Below, piece by piece: positions 37,651 to 47,745 of a DNA stretch of 64,000 nt. The notes beneath the pieces were generated by a model. The model saw nothing but the letters and a program-made list of their open reading frames with translations, was not told the origin of the DNA and made no database searches. The DNA comes from Halomonas ventosae. GTDB taxonomy: Bacteria; Pseudomonadota; Gammaproteobacteria; Pseudomonadales; Halomonadaceae. The first letter of the stretch is position 1; each line of letters starts with the position of its first letter. The translations under genes were made by a program, and so were the position numbers. The DNA lies in NCBI RefSeq assembly GCF_004361885.1, contig NZ_SNWH01000010.1, forward strand, positions 42,924 through 106,923, written 5' to 3'.

Positions 37651-38211
37651 ATGAACATCGCCTTCTATCTGAGTGGCCTGGTCGCGGTGCTGGCCACCCT
37701 GGGAGTGGTCACCAACACCAATCCGGTGCATGCCCTGCTCTACCTGATCGTCTCGCTGATCAGTGTGGCGCTGGTGTTCTTCGCGCTGGGCGCGCCCTTC
37801 GCCGGGGCACTGGAGGTGATCGTCTATGCCGGGGCGATCATGGTGCTGTTCGTGTTTGTGGTGATGATGCTCAACCTCGGTCACGAAGGCGCTGCCCAGG
37901 AACGCTTGTGGTTGCGACCGCGGGTCTGGCTGGGGCCGGCGGTGCTCTCGGCGGTGCTGCTGGTGACCCTGATCGCCACGCTGTGGAGCGGCGATGACGG
38001 ACGCATGATCGCTGGACAGACGCTGACCGCCAAGGCCGTGGGCTCCCTGCTGTTCGGTCCCTGGCTGCTGATTGTCGAGCTTGCGGCTATGCTGCTGCTG
38101 GCGGCATTGGTGACCGCTTCGCATGTGGGGCGTGTGCCGGGGCCAACGCCTTTGGAAAGTGGCGACACCCAGCCTCGCCAGCACACCCAGCCCCGCAAGG
38201 AGGGAGCATGA
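37651..38211 (+). CDS. nuoJ: NADH-quinone oxidoreductase subunit J
   Basis: A 186-residue membrane subunit with five hydrophobic helices. [20 protein letters not shown] and [27 protein letters not shown] include the pi-bulge helix typical of NuoJ. AGGAGG precedes the ATG. Its stop overlaps the nuoK start. Confidence 0.94.
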   Translation: MNIAFYLSGLVAVLATLGVVTNTNPVHALLYLIVSLISVALVFFALGAPFAGALEVIVYAGAIMVLFVFVVMMLNLGHEGAAQERLWLRPRVWLGPAVLSAVLLVTLIATLWSGDDGRMIAGQTLTAKAVGSLLFGPWLLIVELAAMLLLAALVTASHVGRVPGPTPLESGDTQPRQHTQPRKEGA

Positions 38212-38516
38212 GCGGAATTCCCATGGAGCACGGCCTGGTACTGGCCGCCATCCTGTTCGTGCTGGGGATCGCCGGGCTGATCTGCCGGCGCAACCTGGTG
38301 TTCGTGCTGATGAGCCTGGAGATCATGCTCAATGCCGCAGGGCTGGCATTCATCGTCGCCGGCACCGCCTGGGGGCAGCCGGAGGGGCAGGCGATGTTCC
38401 TGCTGGTGATCACCCTGGCGGCAGCCGAAGCCAGTATTGCCCTGGCGCTATTGATCCAGCTCCATCATCGTTTCAAGACGCTGGACGTGGACGCGGCCAG
38501 TCGCATGCATGGATGA
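38208..38516 (+). CDS. nuoK: NADH-quinone oxidoreductase subunit K
   Basis: A 102-residue three-helix membrane subunit. The conserved glutamates lie in [16 protein letters not shown] and [19 protein letters not shown]. It overlaps nuoJ (ATGA), and nuoL follows within about ten bases. Confidence 0.95.
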   Translation: MSGIPMEHGLVLAAILFVLGIAGLICRRNLVFVLMSLEIMLNAAGLAFIVAGTAWGQPEGQAMFLLVITLAAAEASIALALLIQLHHRFKTLDVDAASRMHG

Positions 38517-38526
38517 GGCACCGCCG

Positions 38527-40389
38527 ATGTCGTTACTGCCACTGACCTTCCTGTTGCCCCTCGCCGGCACCCTGATCCTCGCGCTGTCGCGGGGCCGGCT
38601 CGATGCGCGAGCCTGCACGAGGGTTGGCGTGACCAGCGTGGGGCTGGCGGCGCTGGTGTCGCTGTGGGTGGGCTGGCGATTTCTAGCCGCTGGCGGGCAG
38701 GGCCTCGGTATTACGCTGTGGACCTGGGTGACGGTCGGCGATTTTCGCCCGACCATCGGCCTGGCGCTGGACGGCCTGTCGCTGACCATGGTCGGCATCA
38801 TCACCGGCGTGGGCTTTCTCATTCACCTGTTCGCCGCCTGGTACATGCAGGGCGAGGCCGGGGTGAGGCGCTTTTATGCCTACATGAACCTATTCGTGGC
38901 CAGCATGCTGCTGCTGGTGCTTGGCGACAACCTGCTGCTGCTCTACCTGGGCTGGGAAGGCGTCGGCCTATGCAGCTACTTGCTGATAGGCTACTACTAT
39001 TGGACTGCGGCCAATGGCTGGGCGGCCTTCAAGGCGTTCATCGTCACCCGCCTGGGCGATGTCTTCCTGGCGATCGGCCTATTCCTGCTGTTCCGCGAGC
39101 TGGGCACGCTGGACATTACCGAGATTCTCGCCCGGGCACCTGAGGTGTGGGTCGAGGGTGCCTGGCAGGCGCAGCTCGCGTCGCTGCTTATCCTCGGTGG
39201 GGCGCTGGGCAAGTCGGCGCAACTGCCGCTGCACACCTGGTTGGCCGATGCCATGGCCGGCCCCACGCCGGTCTCGGCACTGATCCACGCCGCGACCATG
39301 GTCACCGCCGGCGTCTATCTGATCGCCCGCCTGCACGGGATCTTCGAGCTGGCGCCGGCGGTACTCACCCTGGTCGGCGTGATCGGTGCGCTGACGCTGC
39401 TGATGGCCGGTTTCGCCGCACTCGCCCAGACCGACATCAAGCGCGTGCTGGCCTACTCGACCATGAGCCAGATCGGCTACATGTTCCTGGCACTGGGGGT
39501 CGGCGCCTATCAGGCGGCAATCTTCCACCTGATGACCCACGCCTTCTTCAAGGCATTGCTATTCCTCTCGGCCGGGGCGGTGATCGTCAGCTGCCACCAC
39601 GAGCAGGACATGCGCCGCCTCGGCGGATTATGGCGTCGCCTGCCGCTGGCCTATGCCGGCTTCGTGATCGGCGGGGCCGCGCTGGCCGCGCTGCCGCTGG
39701 TCACCGCCGGTTACTACAGCAAGGACGAGATCCTCTGGGAGGCGCTGGCCGCCGGCCATGGCGGGCTAATGCTGGCTGGCCTGGTCGGCGCACTGTTGAC
39801 CTCGCTGTATACCCTGCGGTTGATTATCGCCATCTTCCATGGCGAGATGAAAAGCGACAACGCCCGCCATGCCGAGCCCGGTCACGGCCCGGCGCACGGC
39901 CTGCCGTTGCTGGTACTGGCGGTGCTCTCCACTTTCCTCGGTGCCTGGATCCATCCGCCGCTGGCGGACGTGCTGCCGGCCAGCCCTGGGGCGCAGGCGC
40001 ATGGTGCCGGGCACGGCGTGCTGGCCAGCGTCGCGGCGCTGGTGTCGCTGGGCGGGCTGGCCATCGCCGCCTGGCTGTTCCTGCGGCGCCGGCGCTGGCT
40101 GGCCGAACGCATGGCGAGCGGCTGGGAGGCCCGCCTGTGGCGATTGTGGCACCAGGCCTGGGGCTTCGATATCGCCTACGACAGGCTGTTCGTGCGGCCC
40201 TACCGTGGCCTGGTCCGGGTGCTGCGCAGCGACTTCCTCGATCGCCTGTTGCTGCTGGCGGGCTGGCTGTCGTGGGTGCTGCATCGTGGTCTTAGCAGGA
40301 CTCAGACTGGCAAGCTACGCCTTTATGCCGGGACCATGGTGGCCGGCATGACGCTGGTGCTGATGGTATTGGTGCTGAGGGGCTTATGA
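38527..40389 (+). CDS. nuoL: NADH-quinone oxidoreductase subunit L
   Basis: A 620-residue antiporter-like proton-channel subunit. The central motif has [22 protein letters not shown], then [39 protein letters not shown] in pieces near residues 225-265 with the key Lys and His residues. The C-terminal half includes the long lateral helix region. ATG 38527 is used (GAGG nine bases upstream). An in-frame ATG at 38509 overlaps nuoK and is possible. Confidence 0.94.
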   Translation: MSLLPLTFLLPLAGTLILALSRGRLDARACTRVGVTSVGLAALVSLWVGWRFLAAGGQGLGITLWTWVTVGDFRPTIGLALDGLSLTMVGIITGVGFLIHLFAAWYMQGEAGVRRFYAYMNLFVASMLLLVLGDNLLLLYLGWEGVGLCSYLLIGYYYWTAANGWAAFKAFIVTRLGDVFLAIGLFLLFRELGTLDITEILARAPEVWVEGAWQAQLASLLILGGALGKSAQLPLHTWLADAMAGPTPVSALIHAATMVTAGVYLIARLHGIFELAPAVLTLVGVIGALTLLMAGFAALAQTDIKRVLAYSTMSQIGYMFLALGVGAYQAAIFHLMTHAFFKALLFLSAGAVIVSCHHEQDMRRLGGLWRRLPLAYAGFVIGGAALAALPLVTAGYYSKDEILWEALAAGHGGLMLAGLVGALLTSLYTLRLIIAIFHGEMKSDNARHAEPGHGPAHGLPLLVLAVLSTFLGAWIHPPLADVLPASPGAQAHGAGHGVLASVAALVSLGGLAIAAWLFLRRRRWLAERMASGWEARLWRLWHQAWGFDIAYDRLFVRPYRGLVRVLRSDFLDRLLLLAGWLSWVLHRGLSRTQTGKLRLYAGTMVAGMTLVLMVLVLRGL

Positions 40390-40459
40390 GAGTGACACCG
40401 CACGCGTGCGCCGACGGGCAAGTGTCGCCGAGGGTTCAACGACAGGGAAGGCACCATCT

Positions 40460-42004
40460 ATGACGCTGATCTGGCTGATCCTGATCCCCTTCATGGGGGG
40501 CCTGCTGTGCTGGCAGGCAGAACGCTTCGGTGACCTGCCGCCGCGCTGGATCGCGTTGGCGACGATGCTGATCGAACTGGCGATCACCTTGGGGCTATGG
40601 TTCCACGGCGACTATCACCTGGCCAATGCCGGGATGGCCAGCGATTCAGTGCGCTGGTCGATGGAGTGGCGGGTGGCCTGGATTCCGCGCTTCGGCATCG
40701 ACGTACACCTGGCGCTCGACGGCCTGTCGCTGGTGCTGATCGCGCTGACCGGCTTCCTGGGCGTGCTGGCGGTGCTCTGCTCTTGGCACGAGATCGTGCG
40801 CCGTGTGGGCTTCTTCCATCTCAACCTGCTGTGGATCCTCGGTGGGGTGGTCGGGGTGTTCCTGGCCATTGACCTTTTCCTGTTCTTCTTCTTTTGGGAA
40901 ATGATGCTGGTGCCGATGTATTTCCTGATCGCGCTGTGGGGGCACAGCGGCTCGGAAGGACGTACCCGCATCCGCGCGGCGACCAAGTTCTTCATCTACA
41001 CCCAGGCCAGCGGGCTTGTGATGTTGGTATCGATCCTCGGCCTGGTATTCGCGCACCATGCCAACACCGGCGAATACTCCTTTGCCTATGCCACGCTGAT
41101 GCAGACGCCACTCTCCGAATCCACGGCGATGTGGCTGATGCTGGGCTTCTTCGTGGCCTTCGCCGTCAAGCTGCCGGTGGTGCCGGTGCATGGCTGGCTG
41201 CCCGATGCCCATGCCCAGGCCCCTACCGCCGGCAGCGTCGATCTGGCGGGTATCCTGCTCAAGACCGCGGCCTATGGCATGTTGCGCTTCGCCCTGCCGC
41301 TGTTTCCCGAGGCCTCCCAGGCGTTCGCCCCGGTGGCCATGACCCTGGGCGTGATCGGGATCTTCTATGGCGCGCTGCTGGCCTGCGGCCAGCAGGACAT
41401 CAAGCGGCTGATCGCCTATACCAGCATCGCCCACATGGGTTTCGTGCTGATCGGTATCTACGCCGGCACCCCGCTGGCCCTACAGGGCGTCGTGCTGATG
41501 ATGGTCGCCCATGCCTTCTCGGCGGCAGGATTGTTCATTCTCAGCGGGCAGCTCTACGAACGCCTGCACACCCGCGACATGCGCGAGATGGGCGGCCTCT
41601 GGGGGCGCCTGGGCAGCCTGCCGGGCTTTTCGCTGTGTTTCGTGGCCGCCTCGCTGGGCATGCCGGGGACTGCCAACTTCCTGGGCGAGTTCCTGATCCT
41701 GTTCGGCAGCTTCCCAGTGGCCCCCTGGGTGGTGGTGATCGCCAGCGTCGGCCTGGTTCTGGCGGCGATCTACTCCCTGTTGCTGATGCAACGGGTATAC
41801 TTCGGCCCCCCACAGGGAGAGGGGATGCTGGCCGACCTGGACCATCGTGAATATGTAATGCTGCTGACGCTGCTGGGGTTGGTGCTGCTGTTCGGGCTCT
41901 ATCCCCAGCCTCTGCTGGATGCCACCGCGGCAGCCATGGGCGAGGTACAGCGCCTGTTCGGCGCCGTTCCTCAGTCGACCACTCTGCTGACGGGAATGCC
42001 ATGA
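40460..42004 (+). CDS. nuoM: NADH-quinone oxidoreductase subunit M
   Basis: A 514-residue antiporter-like proton-channel subunit. Conserved parts are FLFFFFWEMMLVPMYFLIALWG near residue 140 (channel Glu) and KLPVVPVHGWLPDAHAQAPTAGSVDLAGILLKTAAYG near 240-275. The start at 40460 (MTLIWLILIPF) follows AGGGAAGG; earlier in-frame codons encode non-conserved residues. Overlaps nuoN by ATGA. Confidence 0.95.
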   Translation: MTLIWLILIPFMGGLLCWQAERFGDLPPRWIALATMLIELAITLGLWFHGDYHLANAGMASDSVRWSMEWRVAWIPRFGIDVHLALDGLSLVLIALTGFLGVLAVLCSWHEIVRRVGFFHLNLLWILGGVVGVFLAIDLFLFFFFWEMMLVPMYFLIALWGHSGSEGRTRIRAATKFFIYTQASGLVMLVSILGLVFAHHANTGEYSFAYATLMQTPLSESTAMWLMLGFFVAFAVKLPVVPVHGWLPDAHAQAPTAGSVDLAGILLKTAAYGMLRFALPLFPEASQAFAPVAMTLGVIGIFYGALLACGQQDIKRLIAYTSIAHMGFVLIGIYAGTPLALQGVVLMMVAHAFSAAGLFILSGQLYERLHTRDMREMGGLWGRLGSLPGFSLCFVAASLGMPGTANFLGEFLILFGSFPVAPWVVVIASVGLVLAAIYSLLLMQRVYFGPPQGEGMLADLDHREYVMLLTLLGLVLLFGLYPQPLLDATAAAMGEVQRLFGAVPQSTTLLTGMP

Positions 42005-43464
42005 CGTTGACCGCGACGCACCTGCTGGCCCTTGCGCCACCGATCCTGGTCTGCATCACGGCCATCGTGGTGATGCTGGCGATCGCCTGGCGACGCCATC
42101 ACACGAGTATCGCCATCGTCACCGTGGTGGGCCTCAATCTAGCGCTGCTGTCGCTGATCGGTGTGTGGCGCATGGCGCCGCTGGCCGCGCCGATGCTCGC
42201 CATCGACGGTCTGGCGATCTTCGCCGCGGTGCTGATCCTGGTTGCGGCGTTGGCCTGCGCGACCCTGACGCATGCCTACCTGGCACAGTACAGCGGGCCT
42301 CGGGAAGAGTTCTATCTGCTGCTGCTGTGCGCCACGGCCGGTGGTTTGGTGCTGTCGGCCAGTACCCACCTGGCGACGCTGTTCTTCGGCCTGGAGCTAT
42401 TGTCGATTCCTCTTTATGGCATGCTGGCCTATGTCTACGGCGAGCGCCGCTCCCTCGAGGCAGGGGTCAAGTATCTGGTGCTGTCGGCCACGGCGACCAC
42501 TTTTCTGCTGTTCGGCATGGCTGTGCTGTACGCCGAGACCGGTCATCTGGACGTCGCCGGGCTGGCAGCGCGACTCGGCGACGAGCTCGGTGCTTGGGGA
42601 CTGGCCGGCGCTGCCCTGATGATGATGGGTCTGGCCTTCAAGCTCTCGGTCGTGCCGTTTCATATGTGGACGCCAGACGTCTACCAGGGGGGGCCTGGCC
42701 CGGCGGCCACCTTCCTGGCTACGGCCAGCAAGGTGGCCGTATTCGTGGTATTGCTGCGCCTGGTGATAACGGCTCCGGCCTTCCAGGATGGCTGGTTGCA
42801 CAATGTGCTGGCGGTGCTGGCGATTCTCACCATGCTGGTCGGCAATCTGCTGGCGCTGACCCAGTCGAACCTCAAGCGCCTGCTGGGCTATTCGTCGATC
42901 GCCCATTTCGGCTACCTGCTCACCGCGCTGGTGATCGGCGATGGCCTGTCGGTCGAGGCCTCGGCTGTCTACCTGGTGACCTACCTTCTCGCCACTTTGG
43001 GCGCCTTCGGGGTCGTCACGCTGCTCTCCAGCCCCTATGTCAGCGGCACTCAGGGCGGCGAGGACACGGCAGCGCTGCACCACTATCGCGGGCTGTTCTG
43101 GCGACGCCCCTACCTGACTGCGGTGCTGACGATCACCCTGCTGTCACTGGCGGGGATTCCCTTCACCGCCGGCTTCATCGGCAAGTTCTACATCATCGCC
43201 CTGGGTGTCGAGTCCCAGCGTTGGGGGCTGGTTGGCGCCGTGATCGTGGGCAGCGCCATCGGGCTTTTCTATTACCTGCGGGTGATGGTCACGCTGTTCC
43301 TTGCCGAGGCGGGCATGCAGCGGCGTGATGCCCCCGAGAACTGGGCGATCCAGGCCGGTGGTGTGGTAGTGCTGGGGGCAGCTGTACTGGTGGTGGTGCT
43401 GGGTATTTATCCGGCCCCGATGATCGACTGGATGCACCACATCGAGGTGTTGGTCGGTGGTTGA
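42001..43464 (+). CDS. nuoN: NADH-quinone oxidoreductase subunit N
   Basis: A 487-residue antiporter-like proton-channel subunit, last gene of the operon. It has FFGLELLSIPLYGMLAYVYG near residue 130, FKLSVVPFHMWTPDVYQGGP near 220 and KRLLGYSSIAHFGYLL near 290. About 14 hydrophobic helices. A shared hairpin (43504-43531) follows before the convergent TRAP genes. Confidence 0.95.
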   Translation: MTLTATHLLALAPPILVCITAIVVMLAIAWRRHHTSIAIVTVVGLNLALLSLIGVWRMAPLAAPMLAIDGLAIFAAVLILVAALACATLTHAYLAQYSGPREEFYLLLLCATAGGLVLSASTHLATLFFGLELLSIPLYGMLAYVYGERRSLEAGVKYLVLSATATTFLLFGMAVLYAETGHLDVAGLAARLGDELGAWGLAGAALMMMGLAFKLSVVPFHMWTPDVYQGGPGPAATFLATASKVAVFVVLLRLVITAPAFQDGWLHNVLAVLAILTMLVGNLLALTQSNLKRLLGYSSIAHFGYLLTALVIGDGLSVEASAVYLVTYLLATLGAFGVVTLLSSPYVSGTQGGEDTAALHHYRGLFWRRPYLTAVLTITLLSLAGIPFTAGFIGKFYIIALGVESQRWGLVGAVIVGSAIGLFYYLRVMVTLFLAEAGMQRRDAPENWAIQAGGVVVLGAAVLVVVLGIYPAPMIDWMHHIEVLVGG

Positions 43465-43503
43465 GGAAACCGCCGGGGCCTGCAGGGGATGCTGGCAGAG
43501 GAT

Positions 43504-43531
43504 GCGCTACCGGGCCCTGGCCCGGTAGCGC
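43504..43531. terminator. Hairpin between nuoN and the convergent TRAP operon
   Basis: GCGCTACCGGG-N6-CCCGGTAGCGC is an 11-bp perfect stem about 40 bases after nuoN and 10 bases after the TRAP binding-protein stop. Neither side has a T-run, so it is a terminator-like or exonuclease-blocking hairpin serving both converging transcripts. Confidence 0.55.
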
Positions 43532-43539
43532 TCAGACGA

Positions 43540-44649
43540 TCACTCGCTGGTGGTATCGCCTTCCGGGTTGCGGGCGTTGTAGTAGGCCTGCTCGGAGATG
43601 GCGTGATAGTCCACCACCTTGTTCTGGAAGGCCTGGTAGGAGTCGTAGATCTTCTTGGCCATGTCGCTTGACTCGGCAAGCTCGGCAACCACGTCGGCGG
43701 AGTGCTTCTTGGCCTGGGCCAGGACGTCGTCCGGCAGGCGGCGCAGTTCCACGTCATGCTCGTTGACCAGGGTCTCCAGGGCATCGTTGTTGCGGGCTGT
43801 GTACTCATCGAGCACGTTCTGGTTCACGTCACGCGCGGCGGTGCGCAGGATCGCTTGAAGGTCGGCGGGTAGCGAGGCCCAGGCCTCTTCGTTGATGAGC
43901 GCCTCGAACATCACGGTCGGCTCGTGCCAACCCGGATAGTAGTAGTACTCGGCGGCCTGGTGCAAGCCGAAGGCCAGGTCGTTGTAAGGGCCGATCCACT
44001 CGGTGGCATCGATGGCGCCGGACTGCAGCGAGGTGAAGATCTCGCCACCCGGCATATTGACGATGGCCACCCCCATGCGGCTCATCACCTCGCCACCGAG
44101 GCCCGGCATGCGCATCTTCAAGCCGTTGAGGTCGTCGACGGAGTTGATCTCCTTGTTGAACCAGCCGGCCATCTGCACCCCCGAGGCGCCGGCAACCAGC
44201 ACGTCGACGCCGAAGGGATCATAGAGCTCATTCCACAGTTCCAGGCCACCCCCGTAGTGCAGCCAGGCGTTCATCTCCTGGGCATTCATGCCGAAGGGAA
44301 CGGCGGCGAAGAACTGGGCGGCCGGCGCCTTGCCTTTCCAGTAGTAGGAGGCGGAATGGCCCATCTCTGCGGTACCCTCGGCAACGGCATCGAAGACCTC
44401 GAAGCCCGGCACCAGCTGGCCGGCCCCGAAGACCTCGATGGTCAGGCGGCCCCCGGACATCTCATCGACCAGCTTGGCGAGCCGCTCCGGCCCCTGACCG
44501 ACACCGGGGAAGTTCTTCGGCCAGGAGGTGACCATCTTCCACTCGAAGGTTTCCTGGGCCTGTGCCGTGTTACCGGCGCTGGTGACTAGCATCAGGCCCG
44601 AGACGGCACCGCTCATGGCTACGGCGATGGCGAGTGATCTGAGTTTCAT
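43540..44649 (-). CDS. TRAP transporter binding protein, TakP-like
   Basis: A 369-residue exported DctP-family binding protein. Signal peptide ends AQAQ, then ETFEWKMVTSWPKNFPGVGQG. The conserved GAGQLVPGFEVFDAVAEGTAEMGHSASYYWKGK region and PGGEIFTSLQSGAIDATEWIGPYNDL, YYYYPGWHEP resemble TakP, which binds 2-oxoacids with sodium in Rhodobacter. Substrate here is inferred only as a keto or small organic acid. It is the third gene after the two permease genes, with 185 bases containing hairpins between. Confidence 0.85.
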   Translation of the reverse strand: MKLRSLAIAVAMSGAVSGLMLVTSAGNTAQAQETFEWKMVTSWPKNFPGVGQGPERLAKLVDEMSGGRLTIEVFGAGQLVPGFEVFDAVAEGTAEMGHSASYYWKGKAPAAQFFAAVPFGMNAQEMNAWLHYGGGLELWNELYDPFGVDVLVAGASGVQMAGWFNKEINSVDDLNGLKMRMPGLGGEVMSRMGVAIVNMPGGEIFTSLQSGAIDATEWIGPYNDLAFGLHQAAEYYYYPGWHEPTVMFEALINEEAWASLPADLQAILRTAARDVNQNVLDEYTARNNDALETLVNEHDVELRRLPDDVLAQAKKHSADVVAELAESSDMAKKIYDSYQAFQNKVVDYHAISEQAYYNARNPEGDTTSE

Positions 44650-44702
44650 CTGCTTTCCCTCTGTAGTTGTGGGTTATGCGTGTGATGCAGGTTGTCGTGG
44701 AA

Positions 44703-44769
44703 AGCCCTCGCGAGGGCTGCGTGGGTCCGGCAGCTAGCAGGCTGGCCGGAGGGCACCGCGGACGGTGCC
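44703..44769 (-). other. Hairpins between TRAP permease and binding-protein genes
   Basis: AGCCCTCG/CGAGGGCT (44703-44718) and GGCACCG-N4-CGGTGCC (44752-44769) are two perfect stems in the 185-base gap between the large permease stop and the binding-protein start. They may mark an mRNA processing or stabilisation point that lets the binding protein be made in excess. No promoter was identified with confidence. Confidence 0.4.
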
Positions 44770-44834
44770 GGATAGAGTCTTCCCTGGCATCAGCGGGCCC
44801 ACCTAGACCGGCAGTCCGGGCCTCATGCCATCGC

Positions 44835-46238
44835 TTAGAATTGGTCCGGTAGCCAAGTGGCAAGTCCCGGGAAGAAGGCCAGGGCCAACAGCATGCCAAG
44901 TTGCAACACGATAAACGGCATCACACCCTTGTAGATCGCCGAGGTGGGCACCGACTCCGGCGCCACGCCGCGCAGGTAGAAGAGCGCGAAACCGAAGGGC
45001 GGCGTCAGGAAGGAGGTCTGCAGGTTGATGGCGATCATGATGCCCAGCCAGATGGGATCGAGGCCCATGGCCAGCAGGATCGGTCCCACGATGGGCACCA
45101 CCACGAAGGTGATCTCGATGAAGTCAAGGATAAAGCCGAGCAGGAAGATCACCAGCATCACCACGAGAGTGGCACCTACCACGCCACCGGGCATGTTGTT
45201 GAAGATCTCGTGGATCAGTTCCTCGCCACCATAGGCGCGGAACACCAGCGAGAAGAGCGCGGCGCCGATCAGGATCATGAACACCATGGTGGTGACGTGG
45301 GTCGTCGAGCGCAGCACCTCCCTGAGGGTGGCGAGGTTCAGGCGGCGATAGGCCAGCGACAGGATAAGGGCGCCGAAGGCCCCCACCGCCGAGGCTTCGG
45401 TGGGCGTGGCGAAGCCGCCGAGGATCGAGCCCAGCACGGCAACGATCAGCACCATGGGCGGCACCAGCCCCTTGAGCAGCAACAAGCCCAGCCCGCCCTC
45501 GTGGCCGAGCTCGGCCATCAGTTCCCGGCGGTCGGCAGGCGGGGCGGAAGCTGGCCTGAGCCAGGCGACCAGGGACACATAGGCGATGTAGAGCACCACC
45601 AGTGCCAGCCCCGGGACCAGGGCGCCCATGAACAGATCGCCCACCGAGACCGTCTTGGGGCTGAAGATGCCCATCGAGAGCTGGGCCTGCTGGTAGGCCG
45701 AGGAGAGCACGTCGCCGAGCAGCACCAGCGCAATGGAGGGTGGAATGATCTGGCCCAGGGTGCCGGTGGCGCAGATGGTGCCGGTAGCCAGCGGCATGCT
45801 GTAACCGCGCTTGAGCATGGTCGGCAACGACATCAGCCCCATGGTCACCACGGTGGCGCCGACGATACCGGTGGAGGCCGCCAGCAGCATCCCCACCAGG
45901 GTCACCGAGATACCCAGCCCGCCGCGCAGTGAGCCGAACAGCAAGGCCATGGCGTCGAGCAGGGTCTCGGCGACCTTGGACTTCTCCAGCAGTACCCCCA
46001 TCAGCACGAACAGCGGTACCGCGAGCAGGGTCTGGTTGGTCATGATGCCGTAGAGGCGGTTGGGGAAGGCGCCCAGGTAGCCGCTGTCGAAATTGGCATC
46101 GATACCCAGGGCCTGGAGCCCTAGCCCCAGGCCGGCAAAGGCCAGCGCCGTGCCGGCCAGGGAGAGGGCAACGGGATAACCCGCCATCAACACCAGGCAG
46201 ATGACCAGGAACAGCACCAGGGGCATGAATTCCAGCAT
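44835..46238 (-). CDS. TRAP transporter large permease (DctM type)
   Basis: A 467-residue polytopic subunit with about 12 hydrophobic segments. It contains GSLRGGLGISVTLVGMLLAASTGIVGATVVTMG (in pieces near residue 95-125), GTLGQIIPPSIALVLLGD and NLQTSFLTPPFGFALFYLRG. The start MLEFMPLVLF at 46238 overlaps the small-subunit stop by one base (TGATG); a longer frame upstream would run into that gene. It partners the TakP-like binding protein. Confidence 0.9.
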   Translation of the reverse strand: MLEFMPLVLFLVICLVLMAGYPVALSLAGTALAFAGLGLGLQALGIDANFDSGYLGAFPNRLYGIMTNQTLLAVPLFVLMGVLLEKSKVAETLLDAMALLFGSLRGGLGISVTLVGMLLAASTGIVGATVVTMGLMSLPTMLKRGYSMPLATGTICATGTLGQIIPPSIALVLLGDVLSSAYQQAQLSMGIFSPKTVSVGDLFMGALVPGLALVVLYIAYVSLVAWLRPASAPPADRRELMAELGHEGGLGLLLLKGLVPPMVLIVAVLGSILGGFATPTEASAVGAFGALILSLAYRRLNLATLREVLRSTTHVTTMVFMILIGAALFSLVFRAYGGEELIHEIFNNMPGGVVGATLVVMLVIFLLGFILDFIEITFVVVPIVGPILLAMGLDPIWLGIMIAINLQTSFLTPPFGFALFYLRGVAPESVPTSAIYKGVMPFIVLQLGMLLALAFFPGLATWLPDQF

Positions 46239-46798
46239 CACAGCCGCTCCTCGGTATGGTCGTGTTGATGGGCGGGAGGCGGCATGCGCCCGGTAAGGAT
46301 CAGGAAGTGACGGCTCGCCTCGACCAGGGCCTGGAGGATCATCAGCACGGCGAAGAGCGGAATTAACGTCTTGAGCAGAAACACACCATGGATGCCACCG
46401 GCGTCGGGGGAGCCCTCGAAGATACGCCACGACTTGCTCACGTAGCCCGTGCTCGAGAGAATCACGAAGACCATGACCGGCAACAGCAGGAAAAGGGTCC
46501 CGCAGAGGTCGACCAGCGCCTTGTGCTTGGGTGTCATGGCTCGATAGAAGATGTCCACGCGCACATGGCCATCATGCTTGAGGGTCCAGGCGGCGGCCAG
46601 CATGAACACCACGGCATGCATGTACATCACCGATTCCTGCATGGCGATGCTGTTGAAATTGAAGGCGTAGCGCAGTACCACGATCAGGAACTGGATGAGC
46701 ATCATCACCAGCACGAGCCAGGAGAGGCTTCTGCCCAGCCACTCCGAGGCACGGTCGAGGCAGGCGATGAAACCTGGTAGCTCGCGGGATTGGGCCAT
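46238..46798 (-). CDS. TRAP transporter small permease (DctQ type)
   Basis: A 186-residue four-helix membrane subunit. Typical phrases are VLRYAFNFNSIAMQESVMYMHAVVFMLAAAWTLKHDGHVRVDIFY (in segments, residues about 45-85), the last including the H-VRVD element of DctQ. ATG 46798 (MAQSRELPGF) is preferred over an upstream ATG at 46882 that would add a Cys/His-rich leader with no family resemblance. First gene of the three-gene TRAP operon. Confidence 0.87.
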   Translation of the reverse strand: MAQSRELPGFIACLDRASEWLGRSLSWLVLVMMLIQFLIVVLRYAFNFNSIAMQESVMYMHAVVFMLAAAWTLKHDGHVRVDIFYRAMTPKHKALVDLCGTLFLLLPVMVFVILSSTGYVSKSWRIFEGSPDAGGIHGVFLLKTLIPLFAVLMILQALVEASRHFLILTGRMPPPAHQHDHTEERL

Positions 46799-46934
46799 GG
46801 GTCGAGTTCTCGCTGTCCGGTCGTTGCGTTTGTCTGTGGCATGATGGCATACCATGCATCCGGTAGCAGCGAGCTTGGCCAACGCTGACTTGACGCTAGG
46901 CGCTGTCAGTCAGTGTTATCGCCTGGGCATCCTC

Positions 46935-47744
46935 TTAGGTCACGGCCAGGCAAGCTTCCAAGCAGGCCTCAGGCAGGCGCACATCCACGGCGATGGGCAA
47001 GTGATCCGAGAAGAGGTGGTCGAGGACCCGTACCTCGTCGGCGTGCAGGGACTCCGACAGCAGGATGTGGTCCAGGGCCCGGCGGGGCTGCCAGGACGGG
47101 TAGCTGAGCGGCGGGCGTGCCGGATGCAGTGGCAGCGAGGCGCTGAAGCGCCGGTGGCCGTGGAGCTGTTCGGGGGTGCAGTTGAGATCGCCCATCACCA
47201 CCACATGGCGCAGCGGCTGGATGATCTCGCTGAGATAGTTGAGCTGGCGCACCCGGCCGCGATGGCTCAGTGCCAGATGGGCGACGAACAGGTGCAGGGC
47301 GTCGGGCCCCTCGCCATAGCGGGCGTGGATGGCCCCGCGGCCGGGCAGGGTGCCGGGCAGGCGGTATTCCTCGATACAGGTCGGCGGCACGCGCGACAGC
47401 AGCCCGTTGCTGTGCTGGGCGATGCGGCCCAGGTTGCGGTTGAGCTGCTGGAAGTGGTGAGGAAAGCCGGCGTGCCTGGCCAGGTACTCCACCTGGTTGA
47501 CCTGGCTCGAGCGGAAGCTCCCTCCGTCGGCCTCCTGAAGGCCAACGATATCGAAGCGCTCGAGCACCTCGGCGATCATGTCCAGACGCCGCAGCCGGCG
47601 GGGGTGCGGCAGGACGTGCTGCCAGCTGCGCGTCAGGTAGTGGTGGTAGGCCGAGGTCTGGATACCTACCTGCAGGTTGAAGGTGAGCAGCTTCAGATGG
47701 CCGCCTTCGAGGAGCGGCGTCCTTGCCTCGGCCAACGCTGACAT
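46935..47744 (-). CDS. Endonuclease/exonuclease/phosphatase family protein
   Basis: A 269-residue EEP-fold hydrolase. Motifs in order are LLTFNLQVG near residue 20, IVGLQEADGGS with the metal-binding Glu near 71, HLALSHRGR near 160, VVVMGDLNCTP near 188 and FSDHLPIAVDV near 247. It lacks a signal peptide. Targets could be DNA, phospholipid or phosphoinositide-like substrates; not resolved. It starts one base after the dsbA stop, as in Pseudomonas, so they are one operon. Confidence 0.85.
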   Translation of the reverse strand: MSALAEARTPLLEGGHLKLLTFNLQVGIQTSAYHHYLTRSWQHVLPHPRRLRRLDMIAEVLERFDIVGLQEADGGSFRSSQVNQVEYLARHAGFPHHFQQLNRNLGRIAQHSNGLLSRVPPTCIEEYRLPGTLPGRGAIHARYGEGPDALHLFVAHLALSHRGRVRQLNYLSEIIQPLRHVVVMGDLNCTPEQLHGHRRFSASLPLHPARPPLSYPSWQPRRALDHILLSESLHADEVRVLDHLFSDHLPIAVDVRLPEACLEACLAVT

Positions 47745-47745
47745 C

